The position numbers were made by a program, and so were the translations under genes. A stretch of DNA of 64,000 nt. Source: Doris montereyensis. Its lineage: Eukaryota > Mollusca > Gastropoda > Nudibranchia > Dorididae. Below the pieces are notes generated by a model. That model was given only the letters and a program-made list of their open reading frames with translations, did no database searches and had not been told where the DNA came from. Shown here in pieces: positions 1 to 36,640 of the stretch (position 1 is its first letter; every line of letters begins with the position of its first letter). The stretch lies in the NCBI GenBank assembly GCA_037039925.1, contig JAXRKP010000382.1:96001-160000 (forward strand). Reading direction: 5' to 3'.

Positions 1-560
1 TGCTTGTTTCACAACCCAATCGATGACAAAAAAAAAAAAATGATAATAGAATACATCCCTGTCGGACTCAGATTTCACTTTAGACCATGGACTGTGTTGA
101 TTGTCGTGTTTAACACAGCATTGGTTATCTCTATACATATCTGAAAACCAGTGCTTAGAGTGATTGAAATGGAAGGAGCATGCTGTGAGGCAGGTATAAC
201 AGCATGAAAAAACAAATGTAGACCTTTATTTTTATTTCCTAGCCTAATCATCGTGAGGGAGTGGGCTATACATGGCAAGGCAAAACAAGGTTCACGTCTT
301 GAGCCATGATAATTTAATGATTGAAATACATGTACAAGAAAAGAAATAGGTGAAATACAACTAGTTAAATTTTACGTTTTTAAATCAGTATTCATTAATC
401 TCTTGTGTGTCATACCATTACAAATGCTTTGTAATAGAGAAAATTACTTGAAGCAAACATTATTGTCTATCAGTCCGTTGATTCTTTATTTTTTAGTTAG
501 AAAAAAACCCAATCTGGTCAATATCTAAGCCTTGCCGTGAGATTCATCAATCCCATAAGC
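1..560. other. Sequence upstream of TAF4, no gene seen
   Basis: AT-rich non-coding sequence with no recognisable exon or repeat. Only short open frames occur. The last 100 bases form the proximal promoter of TAF4; no TATA box stands out. Confidence 0.5.
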
Positions 561-568
561 ACTGACTA

Positions 569-579
569 TGCGCATGCGT
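569..579 (+). promoter_or_regulatory. NRF1-like palindromic site in the TAF4 promoter
   Basis: The text TGCGCATGCGT matches the NRF1 core (YGCGCATGCGC) at all but the last base and lies about 32 bp upstream of the TAF4 ATG. NRF1 sites are common in TATA-less promoters of housekeeping genes, which fits a TFIID subunit. The start codon itself lies in ATGGCGG, a YY1-like core, so transcription probably starts very close by and the 5' UTR may be short. The match is seen; function is inferred. Confidence 0.45.
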
Positions 580-610
580 ACTCTCAGTGAAAACTAAACA
601 AGCCATTGAA

Positions 611-25913
<25,303 letters not shown>

Positions 25914-26940
25914 TTCAGTGGCTGTTTGTGATAAGACAATATGATTGATACTATGCTACTGGCTGGTAGGCGGCAGCATGATTTAAGGGCTCGTGACTCC
26001 AGTGATATTTTCTGCTGCCCGAAATGTAAATCCTTTTCGTCCTGAGTGGTGATTGAAAGCAAAAGTGCCTCCAAAACAATACATCTTCTTCTTCGCAGGT
26101 GTGTGACCGAAAACTGCTTGCAGAGCAAGATGTCTAACCCAGAATGTCTCCGCTTAGGGAGTGTGCTGACTGCTCTGTGCGTCAGTGATTTACGTGCATG
26201 TAGAATGCAGTGTTGTGTTTACGTTTTTTGTACTTCCACAAAGGTATTGTTTTCCATTTTGGGAAAATACGACGATACAAACTGATGATTGCTGTGTATA
26301 AAGGCTTGATTTTGTTCTTGACTTGTTGAGTTATGGAAACTCTTCATTGAGGGGATATAATTATGATATTATTTTCAGAAGTATCATCTCTAAATTCTCC
26401 CTTGATGTCATGGCGTGAAGATTATAGATCCACATTATGTCTTCTATGTCATCCCTCGAAAGCACCTTTATATTCATTTTGATTTGTAAGACCGTGTATA
26501 AAACTAACCCTAAGTGGAAAGGGAAAGCAGCAAGAAGAAGTTTCAAAAGTTTTACAGTGTTAAGTATGGGCTTGGACTTTTCCTCGGGTAATGTTGAGGT
26601 GAGAACAATGTGGTGTGAGAAAGGACCCGTTATTATATTTTACTCCATATCACTACCTTTGAGAAGTGAAGGTTAAGAATCTGTGCGCTGCATTCGTTCC
26701 TTTGACGGGAACTGTGACCGTTTTACAGCGGTTGAATCAAAGTCAATCACAATCACATGGCATGTTCCCCCTATCAGATCTCCAGTGAAATTTGTACGCA
26801 TCACATTTGTTAGAGGTAGTGAGGCCATTTGAAATTAAAGGCTGGCTTGGTGTTGAGTGGTTTTCCAATGTCTAGCATGGCCAATGTCGGCGTTGCGATT
26901 TACGTCAGATAATTTAGCTAATAAACTTTGATGAAGTACT
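25914..26940 (+). other. Probable TAF4 3' UTR
   Basis: No exon or repeat is seen here. The first AATAAA after the stop is at 26920-26925 and is the most likely poly(A) signal, giving a 3' UTR of about 1 kb. SINE-4 starts just after it. Confidence 0.45.
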
Positions 26941-26971
26941 GATAAGAATTTTTTATGAAGGTACATTATTT

Positions 26972-27225
26972 ATAGAGGAGTTGGTAGCTCAGTCGGTAGA
27001 GCACTTGTCTACCACACAGGAGATTGAGTTCAATTCCCAGTCAGGGAAAATATTTTGGCCCTCCTTTAGACCCAGCAGTGAAATCGATAGTTAGGTCTAT
27101 TCAGACTCTGCGAAAGTAAATGCGACAAATTACCACACTATGCCATAGGCATTATGCATAGAAAAATCAGGATTCTACTCCTGCTTGTTCTGCGCTCAAC
27201 TTTGAGTATGGGGCTTACTTTTTTT
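26972..27225 (+). repeat. tRNA-derived SINE-4
   Basis: The head has an A box (GGTAGCTCAGTCGGTAGAGC) and a weak B box (GAGTTCAATTCCCAG). The body contains GGCCCTCCTTTAGACCCAGC and TTCAGACTCTGCGAAAGTAA. Related copies are at 46935-47140 (minus) and about 56630-56835. The acceptor stem does not close, so it is not a functional tRNA gene. Confidence 0.8.
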
Positions 27226-27287
27226 AAAGGTACAGGCAAATGTTAATTTTGTAAGAAATTGACTCTTGACTCATTAGTGATTTCCAG

Positions 27288-27560
27288 ATAGCCTCAGTAG
27301 CCTAGTGATCAGGCCACCAGACTTAAGGTCATGAGGTCCTGGATTCGAATGCTGCCAATGCTAAATATGATGGTGTGTTCTGTGGGAAAGACACTTTACA
27401 AACATTAACCCGCTCTACCTAGGTGCAAATGAGTACCAGTATCAGTTGAGAAGTAATAACCTTTGCCAGATTGGCGTCCTGTTCAGGAGGTAAAGCATTA
27501 TAATCCGTTTTGCTTCGCATTGATAGAAACCAGAATACGCTCTGGTTCTATGACTTAAAA
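27288..27560 (+). repeat. tRNA-derived SINE-1, diverged copy
   Basis: AGTAGCCTAGTGATCAGGCC and GGTCCTGGATTCGAATGCTG form the tRNA-like head. GTGGGAAAGACACTTTAC, CTACCTAGGTGCAAATGAG and GCGTCCTGTTCAGGAGGT are the body landmarks shared with 46648-46930. Confidence 0.75.
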
Positions 27561-27586
27561 TGCCCTGAAGGAACTAGACTTACTTT

Positions 27587-28280
27587 ATATGGTCATGCTC
27601 ATACTTAATATTATGTTTTTCGTTGGTATTTTGTAAACTATCAAAATAAAGACAAACCGTATATGAAATTGAAGCTGAATAAATTGTCTTTGTCTGCACC
27701 AAAATTTTAATAGAATTCAATTTATTAGTTAGCGACAAGGCGTCACTTAAAGAAAATTGAAATTGGAATAGCAAATTTGTAATCTCAGTACTTTGTGTGT
27801 CCGGCGTTCTCTCTGTAAAGTTTAACACTCCTCTGTGCATGGAATGTGTTTTCTTTTTTATCAATTCATCGCTGAAACTGTCCCAAATACAGGATTCTAA
27901 AATTTTCATTTGTGTTTTTAATCTTTCCATGGCTTCAAAGTCGCTCGCTTCATAATACCTTGCAAGTTTTCCATTGGATTCATGTCTGGACTGACGGCTG
28001 GCCAGACCATTGTTTCAAACTGACTTTTGATCCAAAATGTAATTCTATCCCTGTGTGTAGGTGCATTATCATGCATGAAAATTTTTGCGTCACGGCTCGC
28101 TCTAAAAAAAAATCGAAACAACACATATGGTTTCATCAATATATTTTCATTCAAACTAAGTCTCCTTTCAACTCTTAGAATTCATGGAATTATCTAGCTT
28201 TTAAAACATACATATTTTATCAACACAATTCGGCATAATTGAACAGAAGCGTTTTATGTTAATTATGAGCATGACTATAT
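27587..28280 (-). mobile_element. Tc1/mariner transposon relic
   Basis: The inverted ends match: ATATGGTCATGCTCATA on the left and, in reverse complement, ATATAGTCATGCTCATA on the right, in TA-rich flanks typical of Tc1/mariner TA targets. Minus-strand frames at about 27800-28154 give the C-terminal part of a DDE transposase: FMHDNAPTHR (second catalytic Asp) and VSPDMNPMENL (third acidic residue, Glu), then SFSDELIKK and VLNFTERTP. The first Asp, the DNA-binding N-terminus and half the usual length are missing, so this is a deletion derivative that cannot make transposase. Confidence 0.88.
27800..28154 (-). pseudogene. Tc1/mariner transposase fragment
   Basis: Two overlapping frames (27918-28154 and about 27800-27930) carry the last third of a Tc1-like transposase, with a frame change near 27920. 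Key motifs are HDNAPTH and SPDMNPMENL. The family's catalytic DNA-cleavage domain is incomplete, so the fragment is inactive. Confidence 0.85.
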
Positions 28281-29467
28281 TATAACGATTTCTATAATTT
28301 CCTATGACTTTAAAGAGATTTTCTCGTAATGCTCTGGACTAATTTTGTCAACGCCTGACAGTGACAGTCGGTCTATCCCTTGTTTTAAACAAAATTTCCA
28401 AGAGGCAGCTCTTTCCTGTATAAACATATATATGAAAGCTGAATGGAGATATTTATTATCAAGAACGGATCCTCTGTCACCATGTGATCATGATTCTTCT
28501 TTGTGCTATATAGTGTACATGACTTTCAAATTTTATAGAAAAATATTGAGAGGTGTGTTGTCCATGAGTGTTTGGATTGGAGTGATTGTATGCATGTGAT
28601 TGTGTGTGTATTTTTAGAATAACATCCTTTGTGTTGCAATTGCCTTACATTATATATATATATATATATGTAGTCACTGCTGAAAAAGAGTTTGAATTTT
28701 GAGTCATTGTAGCTGAATGAGTTGGTGTTAAGAAGGGTTCACCAGCAAAATATGCTCTTTTTTTTTGGGTGGGGGGGATTTATACATTATGAAATTATGA
28801 AGTATACAATGCACTGTACAGCATTCACTGATACATTCATGCATCCTTAATCATATCTGATTTATTTCACAACTTTTCCCCATCAGAGCGTATGTTGTAG
28901 AGGAGAATGTTGATGGGTGAATGCTTGTGTTGAAGAAGTGGTGTCAACCGCCACTCTTGCGGGTTTATTCGGTTGTTGTTTTAAGAAGGGAAGGGACTCC
29001 TGTGTTAAATCCTTTTTATGTTATTAACAACACTCCCAACATAGATTAAAATGTAGTGAACACACCTGTGGAAATGAAGATTTAGTTTCCTCTTTGTTTT
29101 GTTGTTCTTCTCTGTCTGGAGACTTTTATTTGAATCTTTGTCGTAAAAGTAGTAGGCCACACTGTTTTACCCAGGCGACAAAAGATAAGAGGGGGAAAAA
29201 GTAATGCTCTGGTGTAGTTGCTAGCATGAGGCTTCTTAATGCCTTCTTGTTTTTCTTGTTTTAGAGATATAAATAAAGCAACGTGCATTGTCTCAACGGA
29301 CTTGTAGTGTGGGATGCAAATTTTGTTCATCAAATGTTGTATCGGTCCAAGAATTTTGGATTCTGAACCCAAGTCCAAGTAATACAGATGAGAGCTTGCT
29401 GATTTAACATCAATTGACCCGTATAGGGTTTTAAAAAGTATTTTAAGTGTTGGTTCTCATTTAAGGT
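28281..29467. other. Intergenic stretch without recognised features
   Basis: AT-rich, with a short (TA)n at about 28652-28670 and a T/G run near 28759-28777. I see no gene. Confidence 0.5.
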
Positions 29468-29620
29468 GGTGGTGTCGATGGCCGAGTGGTTAGGTTGGGT
29501 ACTGGGGGTCATAAAGTCCTGGTTTCGTCGGCCGTTGTATTATTGCCATGGGAAGACGCTTAACACGTGTCTACCTTTCCCCACTCAATTGTTTTTTTAC
29601 TCAACTAAGAAGAAACTATC
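29468..29620 (+). repeat. tRNA-derived SINE-1, 3' truncated
   Basis: GTCGATGGCCGAGTGGTTAG (A box) and GTCCTGGTTTCGTCGG (decayed B box), followed by CCATGGGAAGACGC and CTTTCCCCACTCAA. The copy stops in the middle of the body. Confidence 0.75.
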
Positions 29621-30293
29621 TAGAACTGTTTTGTCTCTATAGGCGCCCCATTCTGGTAATTTTTCATTGTAGCTTGTAATTCTCGTTAGCTTCTTGTCAA
29701 TACTGGAGTCAAGTACAGGACACATTTATAACGGGTTTTTTTCTTCATAGTCGGTACATCGATATATGACTTCCATGTGTTTTATGCCTTGAGAAAAAGA
29801 TAGAAAATGATAACAGTTTTTATTCGTATTGGAAAGGGCCAAAAGAATTCCATAAAGTTGTTTTTGTGTATGTGCATTTCGAGGGAAAAGTGCAAAGGTC
29901 AGTCTATGAATCTTCCTCACTGCCAAAATTTTAATATAATTTTGATATGATTTAGCTTTAGATTATATTTCAGACTTTTCGAAGTGACATTCTTGAGTTT
30001 TGTGTATATTAGTATATATATATACATATGTTTGTGTGCATGTTTATATCTGTGTGTATGCTTACATTGTGTGACTGAACAAAAAAGAAAGGCGCTTTAC
30101 ATTTATGATGGTACTCGAGAGTAAAACATTTTTTAGCTCTACCTGAGTACGAAGGCTGGCACTGGCAGATCATCTTGTCTCATTCTTTCATATCATGGTA
30201 TTACTGTTACTTGTCATTTGATTTAGCATGAAAACATGCTCATCTTCTTTTGGAGGGGGGGGGGGGGGCTCTCTTTTCTCTGATAGTGGCAGT

Positions 30294-30475
30294 CATGGGG
30301 TGGGCGGTTGTCGGGTCCTACTGGTAGATTCTACTGCGTTCCTTTCACTCTTTCACACATCTGTTATCTGTTAACTACTACTACTGCTGCTACTACTACT
30401 ACTACTTCTTGCTGTTTCCTCTTAATTACCCTGAGATTGCGGCATATGTGATGGACGGGTAATTTTCAAGATGAC
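30294..30475 (+). repeat. Family B copy with an internal (CTA)n
   Basis: GGGTGGGCGGTTGTCGGG, CTACTGGTAGATTCTAC, then a CTA/CTG triplet run (30376-30405), CTTGCTGTTTCCTCTTAATT and ACCCTGAGATTGCGGCATA. A triplet array has grown inside the element. Confidence 0.75.
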
Positions 30476-31576
30476 AAGTAGTCATGGGCTCAGTTTGGGC
30501 TACTGACACTGACACTGAATCGGTGGGTTGGCACTGTGGCAGGCAATATTAGTTTGAAGAAGGCATTGGAAAAGTTAAGTTTTTTTAATCTTTTGTTTTT
30601 CTCTCTCTCTCTCTCTTTTTTCTGTTTGTTTTTGTTTTGGTATCATAATTATAATTTCGAATGAATTTGAGACATTAGTTTGAACACTGTCTGTTTACTT
30701 TATTCTTATTTTTATAAGATGGGTTTTCTGAGCATTTTGTCACCAAATGCAAACTGCCTGGTCTATTGTTAGTGGAAATAATAGCAAGTAGCATTTATGC
30801 ATACAATTTTGTTTTCTTTCTGGCTTGGCTAAGATTAGTAAGAAAGTGCTTTGTCCTCTTGTGTGGGTCTGAGATTTGTAAATCAATGCTGGATGAAATG
30901 TCATATTTTCTAACTTTATAATATATTGAATGGAGTGGTGACTTGGAATGTGAAGGCAACCTTTTGTGTATATTCCAAGTCTGTGTCATGTGTGTCCTTT
31001 GTTTTTGCCATCAAATTACCGTTTTTTATTCTTTATTTTGTATTCACATTTATTTATGGAAAGAATGTATGAAGAAAGGTAGGCTTGAGAGAGAGAGCGA
31101 GAGCACGTGCAAGTCAGTGAGAGCGTGTATGAGCGAGTATGTATGCTCTTACAAGTGAAATATTCAGAAAAATGCAGAAGCTGTTTATGCTGTACTGTGC
31201 TGTAAATTAATTTGACTAGTTTTGATCATGTTTCATAAATTGTGTACATATTTATCATTGGTTGAGTATGTTAATGTAATAACATGAAATAATGCAAGCT
31301 GAAAAAATATGACTTCTCTATTTAAAAAACCCAACAAAAACCCCAAAAACATAATAATAGGTCTAACTTCATTAAAAATGGAATACATATGAAAAATATA
31401 TTATTGTTTTGATTTGGTTATTTTCCTTTTTTTTGTGTCTTGTCTTGTTCTGTCAATTTTTTACTTTGTTATTGTTATTCTGAGACATTTGGTTTGTGAG
31501 GCATGACTGATGTGGACATGTTGTGACTTTCTTCTTTCCTTCATTGTGGTTTTCTTTTCTGTCTCTGATGTGTCAG

Positions 31577-31930
31577 GGGTGGGTGGTTGGTGGGGTCTAC
31601 AAGTAGGTCGTATTTCTTTCCTTTGCCCTCTTTCACGTATCTTCATGACGTCAGTGGCCGAGTGGTTAAGCTATTGGATTTGGGATCATGAGGTCCTGGG
31701 TTCAAATCCAATCAAAGCGAGTTAAAATGTTGTCTTCCTTGGGAAAGACAGGTAACAGTGTAACACACACCTTCCCCACTCAACCCAGGTGCAAATAGGC
31801 GCAAGCTCTAGCCTGGGAGTAAAAAAACAGATGCGTCTTGCCAGAACACGTATCTTCCCACTCAACCCAGGTGCAAAGCGCCTGTGAGTAAAAACCTCTT
31901 GCCAGAGCATGTATGCGCAAGCTCTAGCCT
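31577..31930 (+). repeat. Family B 5' half joined to SINE-1
   Basis: GGGTGGGTGGTTGGTGGGG to CACGTATCTTCATG (31577-31644) is the first half of family B. It is interrupted by SINE-1 (31645-31930): CAGTGGCCGAGTGGTTAAGC, GGTCCTGGGTTCAAATCC, CTTGGGAAAGACA and CCCCACTCAACCCAGGTGCA. The SINE body is partly repeated and runs into the purine tract. Confidence 0.8.
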
Positions 31931-32365
31931 GGGAGAGAGAGAGAGAGAGAGAGAGGAGAAAAAAGGAAAAGAAGAAGAAAGAAGTAAATAAAAGAAGATG
32001 AAGGAGAAGAAGAAAAAGTAGAAACGAAAAGACAAAAGAAGAAAAATAAAGAAGAGTAAGGGGAAGAAGAACAAGAAGAAAGAAGGGGGAAAAAAGGAAG
32101 AAGATGAAGAAAAAAGAAGGACATGAAGGAGAAGGACATGAACAAAAGAAAGAGAAGAAGGGAATGGAGAAAATAGAAGATAAAGGAGAAAAAGAAGACG
32201 TAGGAAGCAAAAAGAGGAAAGAATAAAAGAAGATGGAGGAGGAGAAGAAAAAGGAGAAGCAAAAGAAGAAAGATGAAATAGAAGAATACGAAAAAGAAGA
32301 TGAAGGAGAAAAAGAAGAAAGTTGGAGGACGAGAAGAGGAGGAAGAAGAAAAAGTAGAAAAGACT
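31931..32365. repeat. 430-bp polypurine tract
   Basis: The + strand is almost pure G/A (GAGAGA, then irregular GAAGAAGAAAG). It grows directly from the end of a SINE-1 copy. Three long frames of Ser/Phe/Leu on the minus strand are composition artefacts. Long mirror-like purine tracts can form triplex DNA. Confidence 0.9.
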
Positions 32366-32925
32366 TTCAAACCTGGTCACAAAATCAGAAATCATTTACC
32401 CTCTACATTATAGTATACTTATTATAGGGCTTGGGACCTGCTCATTAATAACAATGTTTTGAGTTTATTTGAAAATAATCATTGTTATCAATGGAGTTGT
32501 ATTATAAATGTTTGTGAAGTGACCACTCATGAAAATTAATGATTGAGTTTATTGCAATGGCATACAAAACAAATATTTTAACACTTGTAGTAAAGTGTAA
32601 CATGTATTATTTATCTCATAGTGCAGAAGAGGACAACTTGGCAATTTTTCATTTCTTGTCTGACTTGTTTGCAGATGCATGTCTCTGACAAAACCTTTTC
32701 AACGTAATGTTGAATATCCGGAGTTGCACCAAAAAAAACAACCCAGAGCACTTTATTCCCATAACTGAAAAGAAAGATAGAGAAAAGGAGTATTACTATT
32801 AGTAGTATTAGCATGAAATAAAAAGGATCCTTGAGTAATCTCTATTCTTATTCAATTTCACACATATGAGGTTCAGATTTTCTGAATGCTAATTTTAGTC
32901 CTGTACTTTTTCGGAAGGAGTTTCA

Positions 32926-33065
32926 TAGGTCCCGGTGTCGTAGAATATTTCGGAACCAGGATAAATCGGAATCGGTTCCCATCCTAGGATATTTCGGAAC
33001 CATTCCCATTTATCCCGCACCTGGCGGCAGGATATTTAGGAACCACCAGGATATTTTGGAACCAC
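32926..33065 (+). repeat. Left arm of inverted repeat array around the 33.5-kb ORF
   Basis: Repeated motifs GATATTTCGGAACC, GGATAAATCGGAATCGG and GGCAGGATATTTAGGAACC. Their reverse complements recur at 33850-33990. Confidence 0.7.
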
Positions 33066-33535
33066 CTTCTAGACGCTTTCATATGATTTACTGAGTTTCT
33101 AGACGCTTTCAAATCAGAGTTTACACTTTGTACACTATTTACTATTTGTTATTCATTCAGAGTAGGCTGGCTTTCATGGGTTTGTTTTTGTGAACTACAG
33201 CCGTAATTGTAAATCCGACTGCTGAAAATGGATGGTCTCGAAGGAAGCTCCATAACATCATCAAATTACATTTTACTTGTACAAAAACATATAGAACATG
33301 TGTCAAAGACAACCTACTAGTTTTTTAGCACAACATTTTATGTTTTCTTCTCGCACAATTTTCATATAAAAATCCAAAAATGAAGTCTCAAAATATTTTA
33401 GAGAAAAATGCTCTTTCTTTCTGGCCTACATGACCCCGTCCAGAAGGTCCTGATAAAGAAGAGAAATGAATTGTATCAGTTTCTAATGTAAAATGTATAT
33501 TCTTGATTTTTCACAAAACCCAGTTTGCACCTACT

Positions 33536-33823
33536 TTACTTGCTTGTTGTTAATCGTTCATCTCGTTCATCTGAATCCAACCACTGGTGCATAGTGGTAC
33601 CTGATGCTGTTGTCCAGATAAAGTGCGCATGTGTAGGCTGGTCCTTGGTGAACTTGTATGGTTTACGCTGGTCCATTGGTTTCTTCGACTCCTCTGCATC
33701 GGCCTTCTGTGCGGCTTTTTGTTCCTCCACCATTGCAGGATACACATAAGGGAATCTACCCCAGGAGAGTTTGTTCTGGTCGGGTGAAGTGTCTTGCCCA
33801 AATGTGTAGGTGTAAATATCCAT
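33536..33823 (-). CDS. Possible small unknown protein, terminal exon (95 aa)
   Basis: An open frame of 95 codons plus TAA with balanced, non-repetitive composition: MDIYTYTFGQDTSP, then FPYVYPAMVEEQKAAQKA, KPMDQRKPYKFTK and a C-terminal end THAHFIWTTAS...LTTSK. The ATG comes immediately after CTGCAG, a possible splice acceptor; an in-frame ATG four codons upstream would give 99 aa if there is no splice. A candidate 5' UTR exon with a perfect GTAAGT donor lies upstream at about 34755-34870. I do not recognise the family. There is no signal peptide or membrane segment. It is flanked on both sides by inverted repeat arrays, so an element-borne or captured sequence is also possible. Confidence 0.45.
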   Translation of the reverse strand: MDIYTYTFGQDTSPDQNKLSWGRFPYVYPAMVEEQKAAQKADAEESKKPMDQRKPYKFTKDQPTHAHFIWTTASGTTMHQWLDSDERDERLTTSK

Positions 33824-33849
33824 CTGCAGAATCATGTGGGCTAATGACC

Positions 33850-33990
33850 TTCTAGATGGTTCCGAAATCTCCTGGTGATTTCCAAATATCCTGCCACTAG
33901 GGTCAGGATAAATCGGAATGGTTCCCAAAATCCTGCCACCAGGGCCAGGATAAATCGGAATGGTTCCGATTTGTCTGGATCCGAAATAGT
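33850..33990 (-). repeat. Right arm of inverted repeat array
   Basis: CTTCTAGATGGTTCCGAAAT and two direct copies of GGATAAATCGGAATGGTTCC about 46 bp apart. It pairs in inverted orientation with 32926-33065 (GGAACCACCTTCTAGACG). Confidence 0.7.
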
Positions 33991-34099
33991 TTTAACATAT
34001 ATCACCATCCCTGATACACAGACACAACCCCCCCCTCTCTTTCCCCCATCCGAGCAAAGCTTAGGTAATTTTTCATCTCAAACTTGCACGAAAGAGTAT

Positions 34100-34720
34100 G
34101 TCACGATCTAGACACTTTCTACTACTAACTACTAGTTACTAATACATGTATTAGGTCTAGAATCTAGTTATTATGAAAACTTTAAAAAAATCCCTTTGTC
34201 TACACTATGACAAATTAACTTTTTAAAAATAATCACCAACAAAAACTCCCCAAAAAGATCTCAATCTCAATGTGAACATCTTGCAGGCTTCTTCCCGATA
34301 AGATCTGGCTCTACTTGATGATCCAGATGTTGTATTTTATTCAAGCAGAGCCGAAAGACTAAAATCTAGTCTAGATCTAAATCTAGAAGATTTAACCTAC
34401 CATCTAGACTAGCTCTCTACTACAGACTTGTAGTTTATAGTATAGAATCTTATTCTTGATTGAATTTAGCTAGATCTAGATCTAGGTTTTATCGATTAGG
34501 TCTAGGGTTTACTAAAAAGAAGATAATTATATAGATCTAGAGCTAGACTATATTTAAAGCCAGGATATTTCGCTTGGATGGATTCTAGCCCCCACCATCT
34601 TCGAATGTCCATGTAACTTGTAAGAGAGTGTTGAGCAATGTTGGTGACTGGACTAGATCTAGATTCTACACTTCAATTCAAACTGAATTTACACGTTGAA
34701 ATTTCATATCTTACTAATCT
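34100..34720. repeat. Region dense in TAGATCTA/CTAGA palindromes
   Basis: Non-coding stretch in which CTAGATCTA, TCTAGA and AGATCTAG recur many times (for example near 34375, 34475, 34530 and 34665). A similar cluster is at 53840-54120. It is not a simple tandem repeat. Confidence 0.6.
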
Positions 34721-34754
34721 TATAGATCTAGTAAAATCTTAAATATTTACTTAC

Positions 34755-34870
34755 CTTTGAGCGATCTGTTTAATTTCTGTGTAAACGCTTTAAAGAGACC
34801 ACAAAAGTCGAGAGCAATGTTCAATGCGACTGCAATAGCTTCGTGTACAGCTTGAAAAGGCCGGGCTGAA
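34755..34870 (-). other. Candidate 5' UTR exon of the small minus-strand gene
   Basis: On the minus strand the text ends GATCGCTCAAAG|GTAAGTA, a consensus donor. Upstream is a somewhat GC-richer patch (GCCGGCC, CGCGACGGCGG). No ATG-led coding frame is seen. The link to the 33.5-kb ORF is inferred only from order and direction. Confidence 0.3.
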
Positions 34871-34924
34871 GCGAGCAAAGCCGGCCTTTAATTAAAATAT
34901 CGCGACGGCGGTGACTCGGCTTGG

Positions 34925-35590
34925 TCATATGGAGGCTCAGGTGCAAGTACTAGTTTGGGAATAAAAATATGTGTCGGACTAGCGTCCTGCAAGAACACTT
35001 ATTTTCCCCACTCGACTCAGGTGTAAATGAGTGCAAGCACTAGCATGTAAGTAGAATTCTGCGTCAGACTAGCGTCCTGCCAGAACACGCATTTTCCCAA
35101 TCGACCGAAGTGTAAATGGATGCAAGCACTAGCATGAGAGTAAAAACCTGCGCCAGACTAGCGTCCTGCCAGAAGACGCATTTTCCCCAATCGACCCAGG
35201 TGTAAATGGGTGTAAGCACTAGCATGGGAGTAAAAATCAGCGTCCGACTAGCGTCCTGCCAGAACACGCATTTTCTCCCACTCGACCCAGGTGAAAATGG
35301 GTGCACGCAGTAGCATGGAGAATAACAATTTGTGTCAGTGATTAGCGTCCTGCCAAAACACGCATTTTCCCCCTCTCGACCAAGGTGTAAATATAAAAAA
35401 GGTGTAAGCACTAGGTTGGGAGTAAAAACCTGCATCCTGCTAGAACACGCATTTTCCCCACTCAACCCAGGTGCAAATAAGGTGCAAGCACTAGGTTGGG
35501 AGTACAAACATGTGTCCTGTCCTGTCCTGTTCCGCTTCACGCTCAAGAAACTGGGCTGGGATACAGTTTGGCTTTATCCTTGAAGAGCCG
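34925..35590 (+). repeat. Tandemly expanded SINE-1 body (about 90-bp unit, 6 copies)
   Basis: The unit AGCGTCCTGCCAGAACACGC, TTTTCCCCACTCGACC, AGGTGTAAATGGGTGCAAGC and ACTAGCATGGGAGTAAAAA repeats with starts near 34979, 35071, 35160, 35250, 35347 and 35438. The array ends in a normal SINE-1 3' end (CCTGTTCCGCTTCACGCTC). The unit equals the body of SINE-1 at 46648-46930. Confidence 0.88.
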
Positions 35591-35619
35591 TAACTGCCTC
35601 GAATGAACTTTACTCACCA

Positions 35620-35722
35620 TACTTTTACTTTCACTTTCGCTTATCGTTCATCTTGCTGTTTCCTCATACTTCACCCCGAGATCACCGCATATGGTGGATG
35701 GGGGTAAATTGCAATCAAACTA
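35620..35722 (+). repeat. Interspersed repeat family B, 3' part
   Basis: CATCTTGCTGTTTCCTCATA, TTCACCCCGAGATCACCGCA and TATGGTGGATGGGGGTAAAT. Confidence 0.8.
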
Positions 35723-36069
35723 AGATGTGCCGCGGGCGAGTGCTTCTGAAGATGTACAGTTTAGTTGTTTTTGTTGCTTTCCTTTTGCTAATTTTGCTTG
35801 TTTCTCATATGTCTCACTTGATTGAAAACTTGATCGGCCTTAAAACATTTTGTTTTAACTTCTTTTTCAGCTGGCCCATTTATTATTGTCCTAAAAAAAG
35901 AAAAGAAAAGAACTCTTCCACTTCCTCAACATTATTGGCATATCAATTTCTTCCACCACATCATCGAAAGCATAATTTATGGAAGCTGCGAGCTCCGAGA
36001 TAACACTTACCTTACCGGCTAAATTTGTATCTTCATGGTTGCTTTGGACGAGACCCAAAACTACTCTTC

Positions 36070-36181
36070 GGCAGAGCGACTCCGGTAGTCCAGAGGCAAG
36101 GTGTCGGCATCTCAAACAAAAGGTAGTGGGTTCAAGCTTCGCCAACGGTTGACACATTTTTTCGAGTTTTTAAAAGTAAAA

Positions 36182-36182
<1 letters not shown>
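36070..36182 (+). repeat. tRNA-derived SINE-3 head
   Basis: GGTAGTCCAGAGGCAAGGTG, TCGGCATCTCAAACAAAAGG, and a B box in GTGGGTTCAAGCTTCGCC. The body is cut off by the (ACT)n array. Confidence 0.8.

Positions 36183-36640
<458 letters not shown>

Noticed and set aside
587..610. TAF4 start at the upstream in-frame GTG
   Set aside because: Eukaryotic initiation at ATG 611 in a good context gives the conserved N-terminus; the upstream codons match nothing.
26972..27060. A functional tRNA gene
   Set aside because: It has A and B boxes, but the acceptor stem does not close, the B box is altered, and a SINE body follows with relatives at 46935 and 56630.
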